A stretch of 64,000 bases of DNA, taken from NCBI GenBank assembly GCA_965277695.1, contig CBDIDQ010000014.1, positions 1 to 64,000 on the forward strand. The letters run 5' to 3'. The notes under the pieces were generated by a model, which did no database searches, was not told the origin of the DNA, and saw only the letters and a program-made list of their open reading frames with translations. Positions 53,400-62,281 of this stretch are shown piece after piece. The translations under genes and the position numbers were made by a program. The DNA comes from JABSOG01 sp965277695. Its GTDB lineage: Bacteria; Pseudomonadota; Gammaproteobacteria; Enterobacterales; Alteromonadaceae. Numbering within the stretch: the stretch's first letter is position 1; each line of letters opens with the position of its first letter.

Positions 53400-54572
53400 A
53401 TGAAAAAAATAAGCGCTATTTTAACCAGTTTACTATTATTACCCTCGCTGGCGCAGGCAGACGGGTTGTTGCGTACCACCAACCTCAAAAGCTATTGTGC
53501 GCAGCAGGGCGTACAACGCCAGACGGTGATTTATCTCGATCAGGGCATTATTGCTAAAACTGATTCCAACTGGTATCGGGATATTATTAATAAGACCAAA
53601 TTTTTCCCTGGTGAGCGGCTGCAAGTGGTGACCATTAAAGATGGTGGTGGGGTGGTTGAAGAGGCGTGGGATAGTTGCTATCCGGCTTATACCGAAGCGG
53701 AATATAAAAAACGCAAAGCCAATGAAGGGTTTGGTTCGCTGTTGACCGGTGGTGTCGATGACAAACTCAAAGGGGATTTGAAGTCATTTAATAAATGGTT
53801 TAAACAGGCATTGGCCCATCCGCTGGCGCAAACCCGTCATGAGAGTACCCCTAATTATAGTGCAGGTAAGTTTCCGCAGAAGAAGCTGGTTGAAGCGTTA
53901 TATTATGATTCGGCGCGGATGGATCTGACTAATGCGGTTTCTCGGGTGATTATTTTCTCTGACATGATGGAAAATTCTGATTTACTCCAACATGATGATT
54001 TTGAGCCGTCCAAAGCGGCTGATGCGGCGGCAAAACGTTTCCCTACCTTCCTTAATCACGCCTCGATTTATGTCTATGGCATCAATTACACCAACAACCA
54101 GACCCGTTTGAATAATCAGCTTGAGGCGTTTTGGAAGCGTTATTTGCTGCAATCTGGAGCGCATGTGAAAAACTACAGCACCCAGTTGGTGTTGCCGAAG
54201 AAAAACCAATTGTTTACAGCTCAATCTTACACGGGTCATTTAACCCAGTCAGATGGGCGTAAACTGTCGACTTCGATGCGTTTGGCGTACACCCCAGATC
54301 GCAAGCTGATCCACAGTGTCTTTACCATTGGTGATTATTACATGCCGATCAGCGGTGATTTTTATTGTAGTGGGGCTAATTGTGAGCTGACAGCAGCTGT
54401 CACTTATTCTAATTTTGATGCGTTTCGCAAAGGTGACGCGCTGCAATTGTCCGGTTCATTAAAAGCTTTGGCTGGTAAAGTTGGTGCCAAAGATGATTCG
54501 GTCATTGACGAAAAAGGCAGTATTTACCGCTTTAATGTAGAATACCTCAAGGATCGTAATTTGTCATTGTAG
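53400..54572 (+). CDS. Periplasmic vWA-like protein, unknown
   Basis: 390 residues. Sec signal peptide MKKISAILTSLLLLPSLAQA. TVIYLDQGIIAKTD and, later, VSRVIIFSDMMENSDLL resemble the first and last metal-site strands of a von Willebrand A fold, although the DxSxS motif is degenerate (DQG). The C-terminal ~120 residues form a second beta domain with a Cys pair (FYCSGANCEL). It probably binds a partner in the periplasm, the OmpA lipoprotein or the four-TM protein. A strong terminator follows directly. Confidence 0.65.
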   Translation: MKKISAILTSLLLLPSLAQADGLLRTTNLKSYCAQQGVQRQTVIYLDQGIIAKTDSNWYRDIINKTKFFPGERLQVVTIKDGGGVVEEAWDSCYPAYTEAEYKKRKANEGFGSLLTGGVDDKLKGDLKSFNKWFKQALAHPLAQTRHESTPNYSAGKFPQKKLVEALYYDSARMDLTNAVSRVIIFSDMMENSDLLQHDDFEPSKAADAAAKRFPTFLNHASIYVYGINYTNNQTRLNNQLEAFWKRYLLQSGAHVKNYSTQLVLPKKNQLFTAQSYTGHLTQSDGRKLSTSMRLAYTPDRKLIHSVFTIGDYYMPISGDFYCSGANCELTAAVTYSNFDAFRKGDALQLSGSLKALAGKVGAKDDSVIDEKGSIYRFNVEYLKDRNLSL

Positions 54573-54582
54573 CATCACGTAG

Positions 54583-54605
54583 ACGAGAATTTATTCTCGT
54601 TTTTT
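54583..54605 (+). terminator. Terminator of the envelope operon
   Basis: Stem ACGAGAA/TTCTCGT with a TTTA loop followed by five T. Confidence 0.88.
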
Positions 54606-54804
54606 GCTTTGACAATCAAAATGCCCAGTTCAAATCCAGCCTGAGTCAAGTATCTTGTTTAATTATCAAGTGTTTGTATATTGAACAAGATATCCCGCTA
54701 TCATTTTTCTGCTCCGGCTATTATTTATTATTTCGGCACCAATCAAACAGGGTAACAATTGATAATCAAAAAAACGCGATGGTCCGACACTTCGGTGAAT
54801 TCGC

Positions 54805-54849
54805 GTCTACGGCCTACCCGTTCTGCCGTAGACGAGGTTTCAACCTCGT
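54805..54849. repeat. Double-hairpin REP-like element
   Basis: Perfect 9-bp stem GTCTACGGC/GCCGTAGAC with an 11-nt loop (54805-54833), immediately followed by ACGAGGTT/AACCTCGT (54832-54849). Typical of extragenic palindromes that are dispersed through marine gammaproteobacterial genomes. Confidence 0.75.
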
Positions 54850-55251
54850 GAATGTTGAGGATAACTGTAACCTTAATTTGCTCTATATGGTCGGAGCCAT
54901 TATTTCATGACTCCAAACTATCTTAAAAACGGTCAGTGCTAACTTTAAAATGTAACGATTATGGGTTTTATTGGCATCAACAATGTTTAGAACTCAAAGT
55001 GTTATGCAACAAGCAACTCGACTCGGTGGTTTTTGACCCTATGGTTTTTACTGAGAATAACCCTTGTTTAAGTGGCCATCATGTCGAATTCATATGCCTT
55101 TGGTTGAGCGTTGAGGCAAAACCTGATTTTATAATGTGAGTGAGCTTTTCTGTCGGTTATATTCTACCGCTAATTATTTTAGGGTTGATAGTTTCACTAC
55201 TAACCATTATTATGCGCTTTAATTGAACGGTCGGTTTCTAAAGTTGGTTTT

Positions 55252-55273
55252 TTTACATAAATGATGATGTAAA
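55252..55273. promoter_or_regulatory. Inverted repeat upstream of betB, candidate operator
   Basis: TTTACAT-N8-ATGTAAA, about 40 bp before the betB start. A partial BetI-like half site (ATTGAACG) lies at about 55220. No betI gene is in the window, so the regulator is unknown. Confidence 0.35.
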
Positions 55274-55314
55274 CATTTTATCGACCAGTTATTAAAGCAA
55301 TAAGGGGATACTCG

Positions 55315-56779
55315 TTGTCGCTAAACCGTTATGAAAACTTTGTCGATGGTGGCTACATGGCCAATGACAGTGGCGAAACATTTGATGTGATCAACCCAGC
55401 AACCGGGAAAGTGATCTATCAGGTTGAAGTCGCCGATGAAAAAATTAAGCAACAGGCGATAGATAGTGGCCAACGTGGTTTTGCTGCTTGGTCAGCAATG
55501 AGCGCAACCGAGCGTAGCCGATTATTGCTCAAAGCGGTGGCCTTGTTACGCCAGTCGAATGATCAGCTGGCAGAAATAGAAGTGCTTGATACGGGTAAAC
55601 CGTGGCAAGAAGCCTCGGTTGTTGATGTCTTATCGGGTGCTGACTCAATTGAATTTTTTGCCGGATTGGCCCCTGGCATTGAAGGCAATCAACAAAGCGT
55701 TGATGGTGATTTTTATTACACCCGCCGCGAGCCCTTAGGTATCTGCGCCGGTATTGGTGCTTGGAATTATCCGTTACAAATAGCCTGTTGGAAAGCCGCC
55801 CCGGCGTTGGCTTGTGGCAACGCGATGATTTTCAAAGCATCAGAAGAAACCCCTTTAGGCGCATTAAAACTGGCTGAAATTTTCATCCAAGCCGGTATTC
55901 CTGCTGGGGTGTTTAATGTTGTTCAGGGCGCTGGTGACGTCGGTGCCTGGTTAACCCATCACCCAGATATCGCCAAAGTCTCTTTTACTGGCGAAGTCGG
56001 CACTGGCAAAAAAGTCATGGCAGCAGCGGCTACCACACTAAAAGACGTTACTATGGAACTTGGCGGCAAATCGCCATTGATCATCTTTGACGATGCCGAT
56101 ATCGACAATGCCGTCTCTGCCGCCATGCTAGGTAATTTTTATACTCAAGGTGAAATTTGTACCAATGGTACCCGAGTGTTTGTGCAAAAATCGGTTTACC
56201 CAAAGTTTATTGAAAAACTGTGCCAACGCACTAGGGACAATATTGTCGTTGGTGATCCGATGGATCCCGAGACCAACTTTGGTGCGCTTATATCTCAAAA
56301 AGCACTATGAGCTGGTATTGCAATACATCAAGTCTGGTATCAGTGAAGGCGCGACCCTGTTACAGGGTGGACAAGCACTACAACCGCAAAATGCACCGAA
56401 CGGTTATTTTATCGCCCCAACCATTTTTACTGATTGCACCGATCAGATGACGATTTGTCGTGAAGAAATCTTCGGCCCTGTGATGGCGGTGCTGACATTC
56501 GACGATGAAGACGAAGTTATTAAGCGAGCTAACGCCACCGATTATGGCCTGGCAGCCGGGGTATTTACCCAGGATATTAGTCGTGCCCATCGTGTTATTC
56601 ATCAAATGCAGGCTGGTATTTGCTGGGTAAACAGTTATGGGTTGTCACCAGCGCAAATGCCTGTTGGTGGTTACAAGCAATCTGGCATCGGGCGCGAAAA
56701 TGGCCTAGTGACGCTGAATCATTATACCCAGCTTAAATCGGTGTATGTAGGCTTGCAGCCATTAGAAAGTCCGTTCTAA
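55315..56779 (+). pseudogene. betB: Betaine aldehyde dehydrogenase, frameshifted
   Basis: NAD(P)-dependent oxidation of betaine aldehyde to glycine betaine. The TTG start has AAGGGG 9 nt upstream. Rebuilt length is about 487 residues. ELGGKSPLIIFDDADIDNA (general-base Glu) and GNFYTQGEICTNGTRV (catalytic Cys) are in the first frame, which stops after GALISQKAL at 56310. HYELVLQYIKSG...CREEIFGPVM...VGGYKQSGIGRENG is in the second frame. Reducing AAAAA at 56296-56300 to four A joins QK-HYELV. If real, choline oxidation would stop at the aldehyde unless BetA completes it. Confidence 0.9.
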
Positions 56780-56839
56780 AGCAGCTTAACCTTATCCAAA
56801 AACAAATAACCTTATTCACAAACGACTAGTTGGTTTTAA

Positions 56840-58525
56840 ATGACAAGCAAAAAATTTGATTACATTATTGTTGGCGCAGGCTCGGCCGGTTGTGTGCTGG
56901 CAAACCGCCTCAGTGAAGATAGTCATAATCAAGTGCTGTTGCTTGAAACTGGCGGCAGTGACAAAAGCATCTTTATTCAGATGCCAACCGCGCTGTCGAT
57001 CCCAATGAACACCAAGAAATACGCCTGGCAATTTGAAACCCAACCGGAACCCTATCTTGATGATCGCCGGATGCACTGTCCCCGTGGGAAAGTGTTAGGT
57101 GGCTCTTCGTCGATTAATGGCATGGTTTACGTGCGCGGACACGCCAGAGATTTTGACCAATGGCAGCAAGAAGGCGCACAAAACTGGGATTATGCCCATT
57201 GTCTGCCGTATTTCAAAAAAGCCGAAACTTGGGCCTACGGCAAAAATGAATACCGTGGCGATAGCGGGCCATTAGGGGTAAACAACGGCAATGAAATGCA
57301 AAACCCGCTGTATAAGGCGTTTGTTGACGCGGGCGTTGAGGCCGGTTATTTAGCTACCAGTGACGCTAATGCAGCTGGCCAAGAAGGGTTTGGCCCGATG
57401 CATATGACGGTGAAAAATGGGGTGCGCAGCTCAACCGCCAATGCTTATCTTCGCCCAGCGATGGGGCGCGACAATTTAACCGTGGTCACCCATGCCTTGG
57501 TGCATAAAGTCCTGCTTGAGGGTAAAACAGCGGTTGGTGTACGTTATGAACGTAAAGGAAAAACCCTCGACGTCAGGGTTAATAAAGAAGTGATATTGTC
57601 GGCAGGCTCTATTGGTTCGCCGCATATTTTGCAACTCTCAGGCATCGGTCCTAAAGATACGCTGGCGCAAGCAGGCATTGCCGTCAATCATGACTTGCCC
57701 GGTGTGGGGATGAATTTGCAAGACCATCTGGAGTTTTATTTTCAGTATAAATGCACGCAACCTATTACCATTAATGGCAAGTTAGACTGGTGGAGTAAAT
57801 TACAGATTGGTATCCGTTGGATCTTGACCAGAAAGGGCCTCGGCTCGACCAATCATTTTGAATCCTGTGGTTTTATTCGTTCTAAAGCTAATGTTGAATG
57901 GCCTGACTTGCAGTATCATTTTTTACCTGCCGCAATGCGTTACGACGGCAAAGAAGCCTTTGCTGGTCACGGATTTCAGGTGCATATCGGCCATAATAAA
58001 CCGAAAAGTCGCGGTAGTATTAAAGCGGTTAGTGACGATCCTAAGGCTCACCCACAGATCTGCTTTAACTATCTTGAGCACCCAGATGACCGTGAAGGTT
58101 TTCGTGCCTGTGTGCGCCTGACCCGAGAAATTATTCACCAAAAAGCATTTGATGACTATCGCGGCGAAGAAATTCAGCCGGGTATTGAGGTGCAAACTGA
58201 CGAACAAATTGATACTTTTGTGCGCCAATTTGTTGAAAGCGCTTATCACCCGTCATGCTCGTGCAAAATGGGTACGGATAAGCTGGCGGTGGTTGACCCA
58301 CAAACTAAGGTGCATGGTATTGCAGCATTACGGGTGGTTGACTCATCAATCTTCCCGACCATACCTAACGGTAATCTTAATGCGCCAACCATTATGGTGG
58401 CCGAACGCGCCGCCGATCTGATCCGTGGCAAAGAAATGTTGTCACCATCGACAGCGCCAGTGGAGTTGGCTGCCAATTGGCAACAACAGCAACGCACTGG
58501 CAAGCCCAATAGACAAGTCAATTAA
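56840..58525 (+). CDS. betA: Choline dehydrogenase
   Basis: GMC-family flavoprotein, membrane-associated, oxidises choline to betaine aldehyde (and can carry on slowly to betaine). 561 residues. DYIIVGAGSAGCVLANRL (FAD Rossmann loop), LLLETGG, GGSSSINGMVYVRGH (GMC signature 1), SAGSIGSPHILQLSGIG (signature 2), and AYHPSCSCKMG with active-site His near the C-terminus. Separated by 60 nt from betB on the same strand. Confidence 0.95.
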   Translation: MTSKKFDYIIVGAGSAGCVLANRLSEDSHNQVLLLETGGSDKSIFIQMPTALSIPMNTKKYAWQFETQPEPYLDDRRMHCPRGKVLGGSSSINGMVYVRGHARDFDQWQQEGAQNWDYAHCLPYFKKAETWAYGKNEYRGDSGPLGVNNGNEMQNPLYKAFVDAGVEAGYLATSDANAAGQEGFGPMHMTVKNGVRSSTANAYLRPAMGRDNLTVVTHALVHKVLLEGKTAVGVRYERKGKTLDVRVNKEVILSAGSIGSPHILQLSGIGPKDTLAQAGIAVNHDLPGVGMNLQDHLEFYFQYKCTQPITINGKLDWWSKLQIGIRWILTRKGLGSTNHFESCGFIRSKANVEWPDLQYHFLPAAMRYDGKEAFAGHGFQVHIGHNKPKSRGSIKAVSDDPKAHPQICFNYLEHPDDREGFRACVRLTREIIHQKAFDDYRGEEIQPGIEVQTDEQIDTFVRQFVESAYHPSCSCKMGTDKLAVVDPQTKVHGIAALRVVDSSIFPTIPNGNLNAPTIMVAERAADLIRGKEMLSPSTAPVELAANWQQQQRTGKPNRQVN

Positions 58526-58546
58526 CTTTATTATCAGGAGAGCACT

Positions 58547-59794
58547 ATGACGACCTGGTTATCTGCTGGGATTTTATTTACCTTTGCCGCCATCGCGTTG
58601 GTATTGTACCGCTGGGGCAATGTGCGCTGTGTCGGGGTGACACCGGTTAAAACCTTTACTTTTATTGCTATTTTGTTTACTTCCGGGCTTGATGTCGGGC
58701 TGATTATGTTCCCGCTCACCGAGTTTGCGGGTTATGCCGATTTGGCGACCAGCCCTGAATATGCATTCACTAATCCATTGGCGATTGAATTTGGTTTTTG
58801 GGCATTTCTTATTTGGGGTTTCTATTTTTTGAGCTGTTTTTATTTTTGTATTATTGAACCACGTGTGGGCTTTTTTGAATTGCCGCTGATCAAGCTGATC
58901 AATAATATAATAATTATAGGCACTTGCGCCTTTACTGCTAATTTATTGCTGGTTAACTTGCCTTGGTATGTGCCAGAGCTTGGTGATGGCGAATCTATTA
59001 TTGGTAGTTTCTATTTGATTGTATTTTTAGTGATTGCTGCTGCCGTGTATTCGAGCACCAATATACGTTTCGTGCGGCTGTTAAGTCTGGCGACGACTTG
59101 GTTATTTCTAGCGCTTATTGCACTGATGTGGAGTGGGGCCTTCTTGGGTGAAGGGCTGGGTCAAGGGCTGGGTGAAGGGCTGGGTCAAGGCATTGGTGAG
59201 TTTGCCAGCACAGTCGCTATGCTGGGTGGTTATTTTGGTAATATTCACGAATTTGTGCTGCCGCTTAATGACTATCATGAGTTTTACCTATACTGGTGGT
59301 TTGCATGGAGCATTATGATTGGTCAGTTTACTTCTCGTTTTGTTGGCGGACTGCGCACTTATCAGGTGTTATTGGCGATGTTGATATTTCCGTCTATTCC
59401 TATCGCGACTTGGTTCACTGTGCTGTATTACTACAGCGCCAACGGGCTTGAAACTGCTGGTTTTTATAATATCGCTATGGTGATTGTTGGCATTACCTTT
59501 GTGGTCAACTCGCTTGATTCGTTGATCCGCTTATATACCGACAACCTCAATTTAACCGTGAACCGATTGGGCAAAGTGAAATACTTTATCGCCAATCTGG
59601 TCGCCCTGAGTTTACTGACCTTATTATTCAAATTGGATTTTTTACAAATTCAATGGGTAGGGGCTTTGGTGATCGGACTGTTTTTTAGTTGTTTTGGCTA
59701 TATTTTGTTTACTAAGTTTACCTTGGTTAGCAAGATAGCGCATTCGCCAAGCGAAAATAAAATCGACTTTACTAAAATTGAATTAATTAGTTAG
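58547..59794 (+). CDS. BCCT-like transporter, probable choline/betaine uptake
   Basis: 415 residues, ten or more hydrophobic helices. YWWFAWSIMIGQFTSRFVGG matches the Trp-rich BCCT signature segment (YWAWWxxWxPFVGxFxARISRG). The rest is divergent, and the protein is ~100 residues shorter than typical BCCT carriers. A Gly-rich insert GEGLGQGLGEGLGQGIGE (residues 201-218) is coded by a 12-bp repeat. Location 21 nt after betA supports choline import. Confidence 0.7.
   Translation: MTTWLSAGILFTFAAIALVLYRWGNVRCVGVTPVKTFTFIAILFTSGLDVGLIMFPLTEFAGYADLATSPEYAFTNPLAIEFGFWAFLIWGFYFLSCFYFCIIEPRVGFFELPLIKLINNIIIIGTCAFTANLLLVNLPWYVPELGDGESIIGSFYLIVFLVIAAAVYSSTNIRFVRLLSLATTWLFLALIALMWSGAFLGEGLGQGLGEGLGQGIGEFASTVAMLGGYFGNIHEFVLPLNDYHEFYLYWWFAWSIMIGQFTSRFVGGLRTYQVLLAMLIFPSIPIATWFTVLYYYSANGLETAGFYNIAMVIVGITFVVNSLDSLIRLYTDNLNLTVNRLGKVKYFIANLVALSLLTLLFKLDFLQIQWVGALVIGLFFSCFGYILFTKFTLVSKIAHSPSENKIDFTKIELIS
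59147..59206 (+). repeat. In-frame 12-bp tandem repeat in the BCCT-like gene
   Basis: Unit ggtSaagggctg, four copies with alternating gaa/caa plus a partial fifth, encoding G-(E/Q)-G-L. Confidence 0.9.
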
Positions 59795-59842
59795 CACAAA
59801 CAAAATTTTGCACGACATTAAAGATAATACTGGGAAACAAAA

Positions 59843-62140
59843 ATGATTAACTCGAATGAGTTTTGCACGAAAAAACATAAATTACTACCGCTGGTAGCGG
59901 CAATGACTGTGGCTATTTCGGGCGTAACGAATGCGGCGGTTTTAACCGAAAAGATCCAAGTTACTGCACAAAAAAGAGTACAAAACCTGCAAGAAGTGGG
60001 CGTCTCTGTCACCGCTTTTAATGCTGAACAAATAACCGCGTTAGGTTGGGATAATAGCCTAGATATAGCGGCACAGACACCGGGACTTGTCGCCACCAGT
60101 AATACCGGGGATACCTCCAATATTGCTTTGTTTTCTATTCGTGGTGTTAATCAGGGCGATTTTGCCGAAGGGCAGGAAGCGCCTGTGGCTATTTATAATG
60201 ATGACGTTTATTTGTCATCCCCTGGTGCGTCGGGTGCGCCGTCATTCGATCTTGAGCGTATTGAAGTGTTGCGTGGTCCTCAAGGCACCCTGTATGGTCG
60301 CAACGCAACCGGTGGTTTGGTGCATTTTATCAGTAACCGACCCACTGAAGATTTTGAAGCCTCCATTGATACTACCATGGCACAATTTGGTCAGATCAGT
60401 ATTACTGGTGTGGTTAGCGGTCCAATAACCGATAATGTTCAGGGTCGTCTGGCGGTTTATGACAATAAAGACGACGGTTATATGAAAAATAGCGCAGGTC
60501 CAGATTACCGCTCTGACGATACCACCTCAATTCGTGGGATGCTCAATGTCGATATCAGTGATGTGACCTCATTATTATTGATCTCACGTTTTACTGATAT
60601 TGATACCAGAGGCGGTGTTTATCATAACAGAGCCACCAAATCGACGGAAAATGGCCCGGTATTTTGTCAAGCCGGTGATACTGATTGTGGCGCAGGGCTG
60701 CGTTATGATGCCGATGGCAACTTAGAACAATTTCAAGGTTTTTTCGATGCGGATAAAAGCGCGTTAACCTCAGGCAGCTTGTTTGATCCGCGTAATGGTC
60801 AACTTGATGATGGTATTGGTGGTGTACACGACGGTGCCTATGATTTTGATGGCGGGGTTGACCGCGAATCCGATAGTTTTACCGCCACATTTAAAACCGA
60901 ATTTAATAACGGCATTAGTTTCACCAGTGTTACTGATTACACCACAAGTGAAAAAGAGTATCGTGAAGATGACGACAGTTCAGCACTTAATTTGGTGACT
61001 TATGTGTCTACTGCCGATGTCGAGCAGTTTTCACAAGAGTTACGTATCGACGGCGATACTGACTCGTTGCGATGGACCAGCGGTTTGTATTTTTTAAATA
61101 TTGATAATGAATTTACCGGTGCTTTCCAGTTTCCGTCAGATGGATTTTTGCCAAAATATTTTGCCGATTCAGAAACCGATACCATGTCAATTTTTGCTCA
61201 GGTCGATGTCGATTTAAGCAAAAATTTATTGTTAACGGCGGGTTTACGCTGGACAGAAGATGACAAAAACTTATCTTATCATCTTGAAGGGGAAGGGGCT
61301 GTTTTTGCTGATGGCTCAGACTTTCTTTATACCGGCGATGTCTATGACTTTGAACGTACAGACTCTGAATATTCCGGTAAATTGCAATTAGATTATCAGG
61401 CAAGTGACGATCAGTTATTTTATATCAGTTATAACCGTGGCACTAAAGGCGGTGGTTTTAATACGCCTTCAGATGGTTTTACCCTCGCTTCTGAGGTGGG
61501 TTTTGAACCCGAAATATTGACCTCTTATGAAATCGGTTCTAAAACCACCTTTGCTGATGGTTATGGACGCTTTAATACCAGTGCGTTTTATTACGATTAT
61601 GATAATTATCAGGGCTTTTTCTTTTCAGGCACTACCAGTTTGTTGATCAATTCTAAAGCCACGTTTAAGGGAGCTGAGGCTGAATTGAGTTATGGCACTG
61701 ACAGTGGCTGGGATTTTCTTGTCGGTGTGAGTGTGCTTGATACTGAGGTTAACGGATCGTCAAATGATGGCTCGGCAGTGATTAATAATCAAAAAGCCTT
61801 GCTAGCGCCAGAAATCACCGCTAACTTGTTAATTCGTAAAGAATGGGAATTTGATGGTGCTAGAGTCGCGGTTCAGGCATCAACAAGTTATGTCGGTAAA
61901 GAGTATTTCAACCTGATCAATTCAGAAGCCACTGAAGCGGGCAAATACGCCTTAACCAATTTTAAAGTGAGCTATTTCTCAGCTGATGACACTTGGGAAG
62001 CTAGCGTGTTTGTTAATAACGTGTTCGACAAAGAAGCGGTCACGTTTGGCTACGACATTAGTGACTTTGGTAACTATTCGATTTATGTGGTCAATCCACC
62101 ACGTTGGGCTGGTGTGCACTTTAAATATTATTGGATGTAG
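59843..62140 (+). CDS. TonB-dependent outer-membrane receptor
   Basis: 765 residues. Signal peptide ending near TNA, a plug domain with EKIQVTAQKR (TonB box region), FSIRGVNQGDF and EVLRGPQGTLYGRNATGG, then a ~600-residue barrel ending in an aromatic C-terminus (FKYYWM). The IQVTAQKR...GRNATGG style is that of the many marine receptors for organic substrates rather than siderophores. It follows the choline genes by 48 nt, so uptake of a choline-containing compound is inferred; the ligand is not shown by sequence. Confidence 0.9.
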   Translation: MINSNEFCTKKHKLLPLVAAMTVAISGVTNAAVLTEKIQVTAQKRVQNLQEVGVSVTAFNAEQITALGWDNSLDIAAQTPGLVATSNTGDTSNIALFSIRGVNQGDFAEGQEAPVAIYNDDVYLSSPGASGAPSFDLERIEVLRGPQGTLYGRNATGGLVHFISNRPTEDFEASIDTTMAQFGQISITGVVSGPITDNVQGRLAVYDNKDDGYMKNSAGPDYRSDDTTSIRGMLNVDISDVTSLLLISRFTDIDTRGGVYHNRATKSTENGPVFCQAGDTDCGAGLRYDADGNLEQFQGFFDADKSALTSGSLFDPRNGQLDDGIGGVHDGAYDFDGGVDRESDSFTATFKTEFNNGISFTSVTDYTTSEKEYREDDDSSALNLVTYVSTADVEQFSQELRIDGDTDSLRWTSGLYFLNIDNEFTGAFQFPSDGFLPKYFADSETDTMSIFAQVDVDLSKNLLLTAGLRWTEDDKNLSYHLEGEGAVFADGSDFLYTGDVYDFERTDSEYSGKLQLDYQASDDQLFYISYNRGTKGGGFNTPSDGFTLASEVGFEPEILTSYEIGSKTTFADGYGRFNTSAFYYDYDNYQGFFFSGTTSLLINSKATFKGAEAELSYGTDSGWDFLVGVSVLDTEVNGSSNDGSAVINNQKALLAPEITANLLIRKEWEFDGARVAVQASTSYVGKEYFNLINSEATEAGKYALTNFKVSYFSADDTWEASVFVNNVFDKEAVTFGYDISDFGNYSIYVVNPPRWAGVHFKYYWM

Positions 62141-62168
62141 CTTTGTTGTGTGGAGTCATTACTTAACT

Positions 62169-62268
62169 AAAATCCGCGACTAATTAATATTTTTGTTTTT
62201 TATCGCGGGTTTTGTGTTTACACAAAATCCGCGACAGTCTATGATTATGATAACTTGTCGCGGGTTTT
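62169..62268. repeat. Paired inverted repeats upstream of the AAA ATPase gene
   Basis: AAAATCCGCGAC occurs at 62169-62180 and 62224-62235. Its near-inverse (G)TCGCGGGTTTT occurs at 62203-62213 and 62257-62268. Each pair forms a hairpin. The inner arms (CGCGGGTTTTGTG, TTTA, CACAAAATCCGCG) can instead form one long hairpin, so two mutually exclusive folds exist. Confidence 0.85.
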
Positions 62269-62281
62269 ATGTAGGTGTTTT

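Larger units (their letters stand above)
54573..55314. other. Intergenic region between envelope operon and bet locus
   Basis: 742 bp. It contains a terminator (54583-54605), a double-hairpin repeat element (54805-54849) and, near betB, an inverted repeat (55252-55273). The open frames present (67-78 codons) overlap the repeat or lack ribosome sites and do not look coding. Confidence 0.55.

Noticed and set aside
54674..55139. Open frames of 67-78 codons between the envelope operon and betB
   Set aside because: They cross the palindromic element or lack ribosome sites, and the translations show no domain or signal features.
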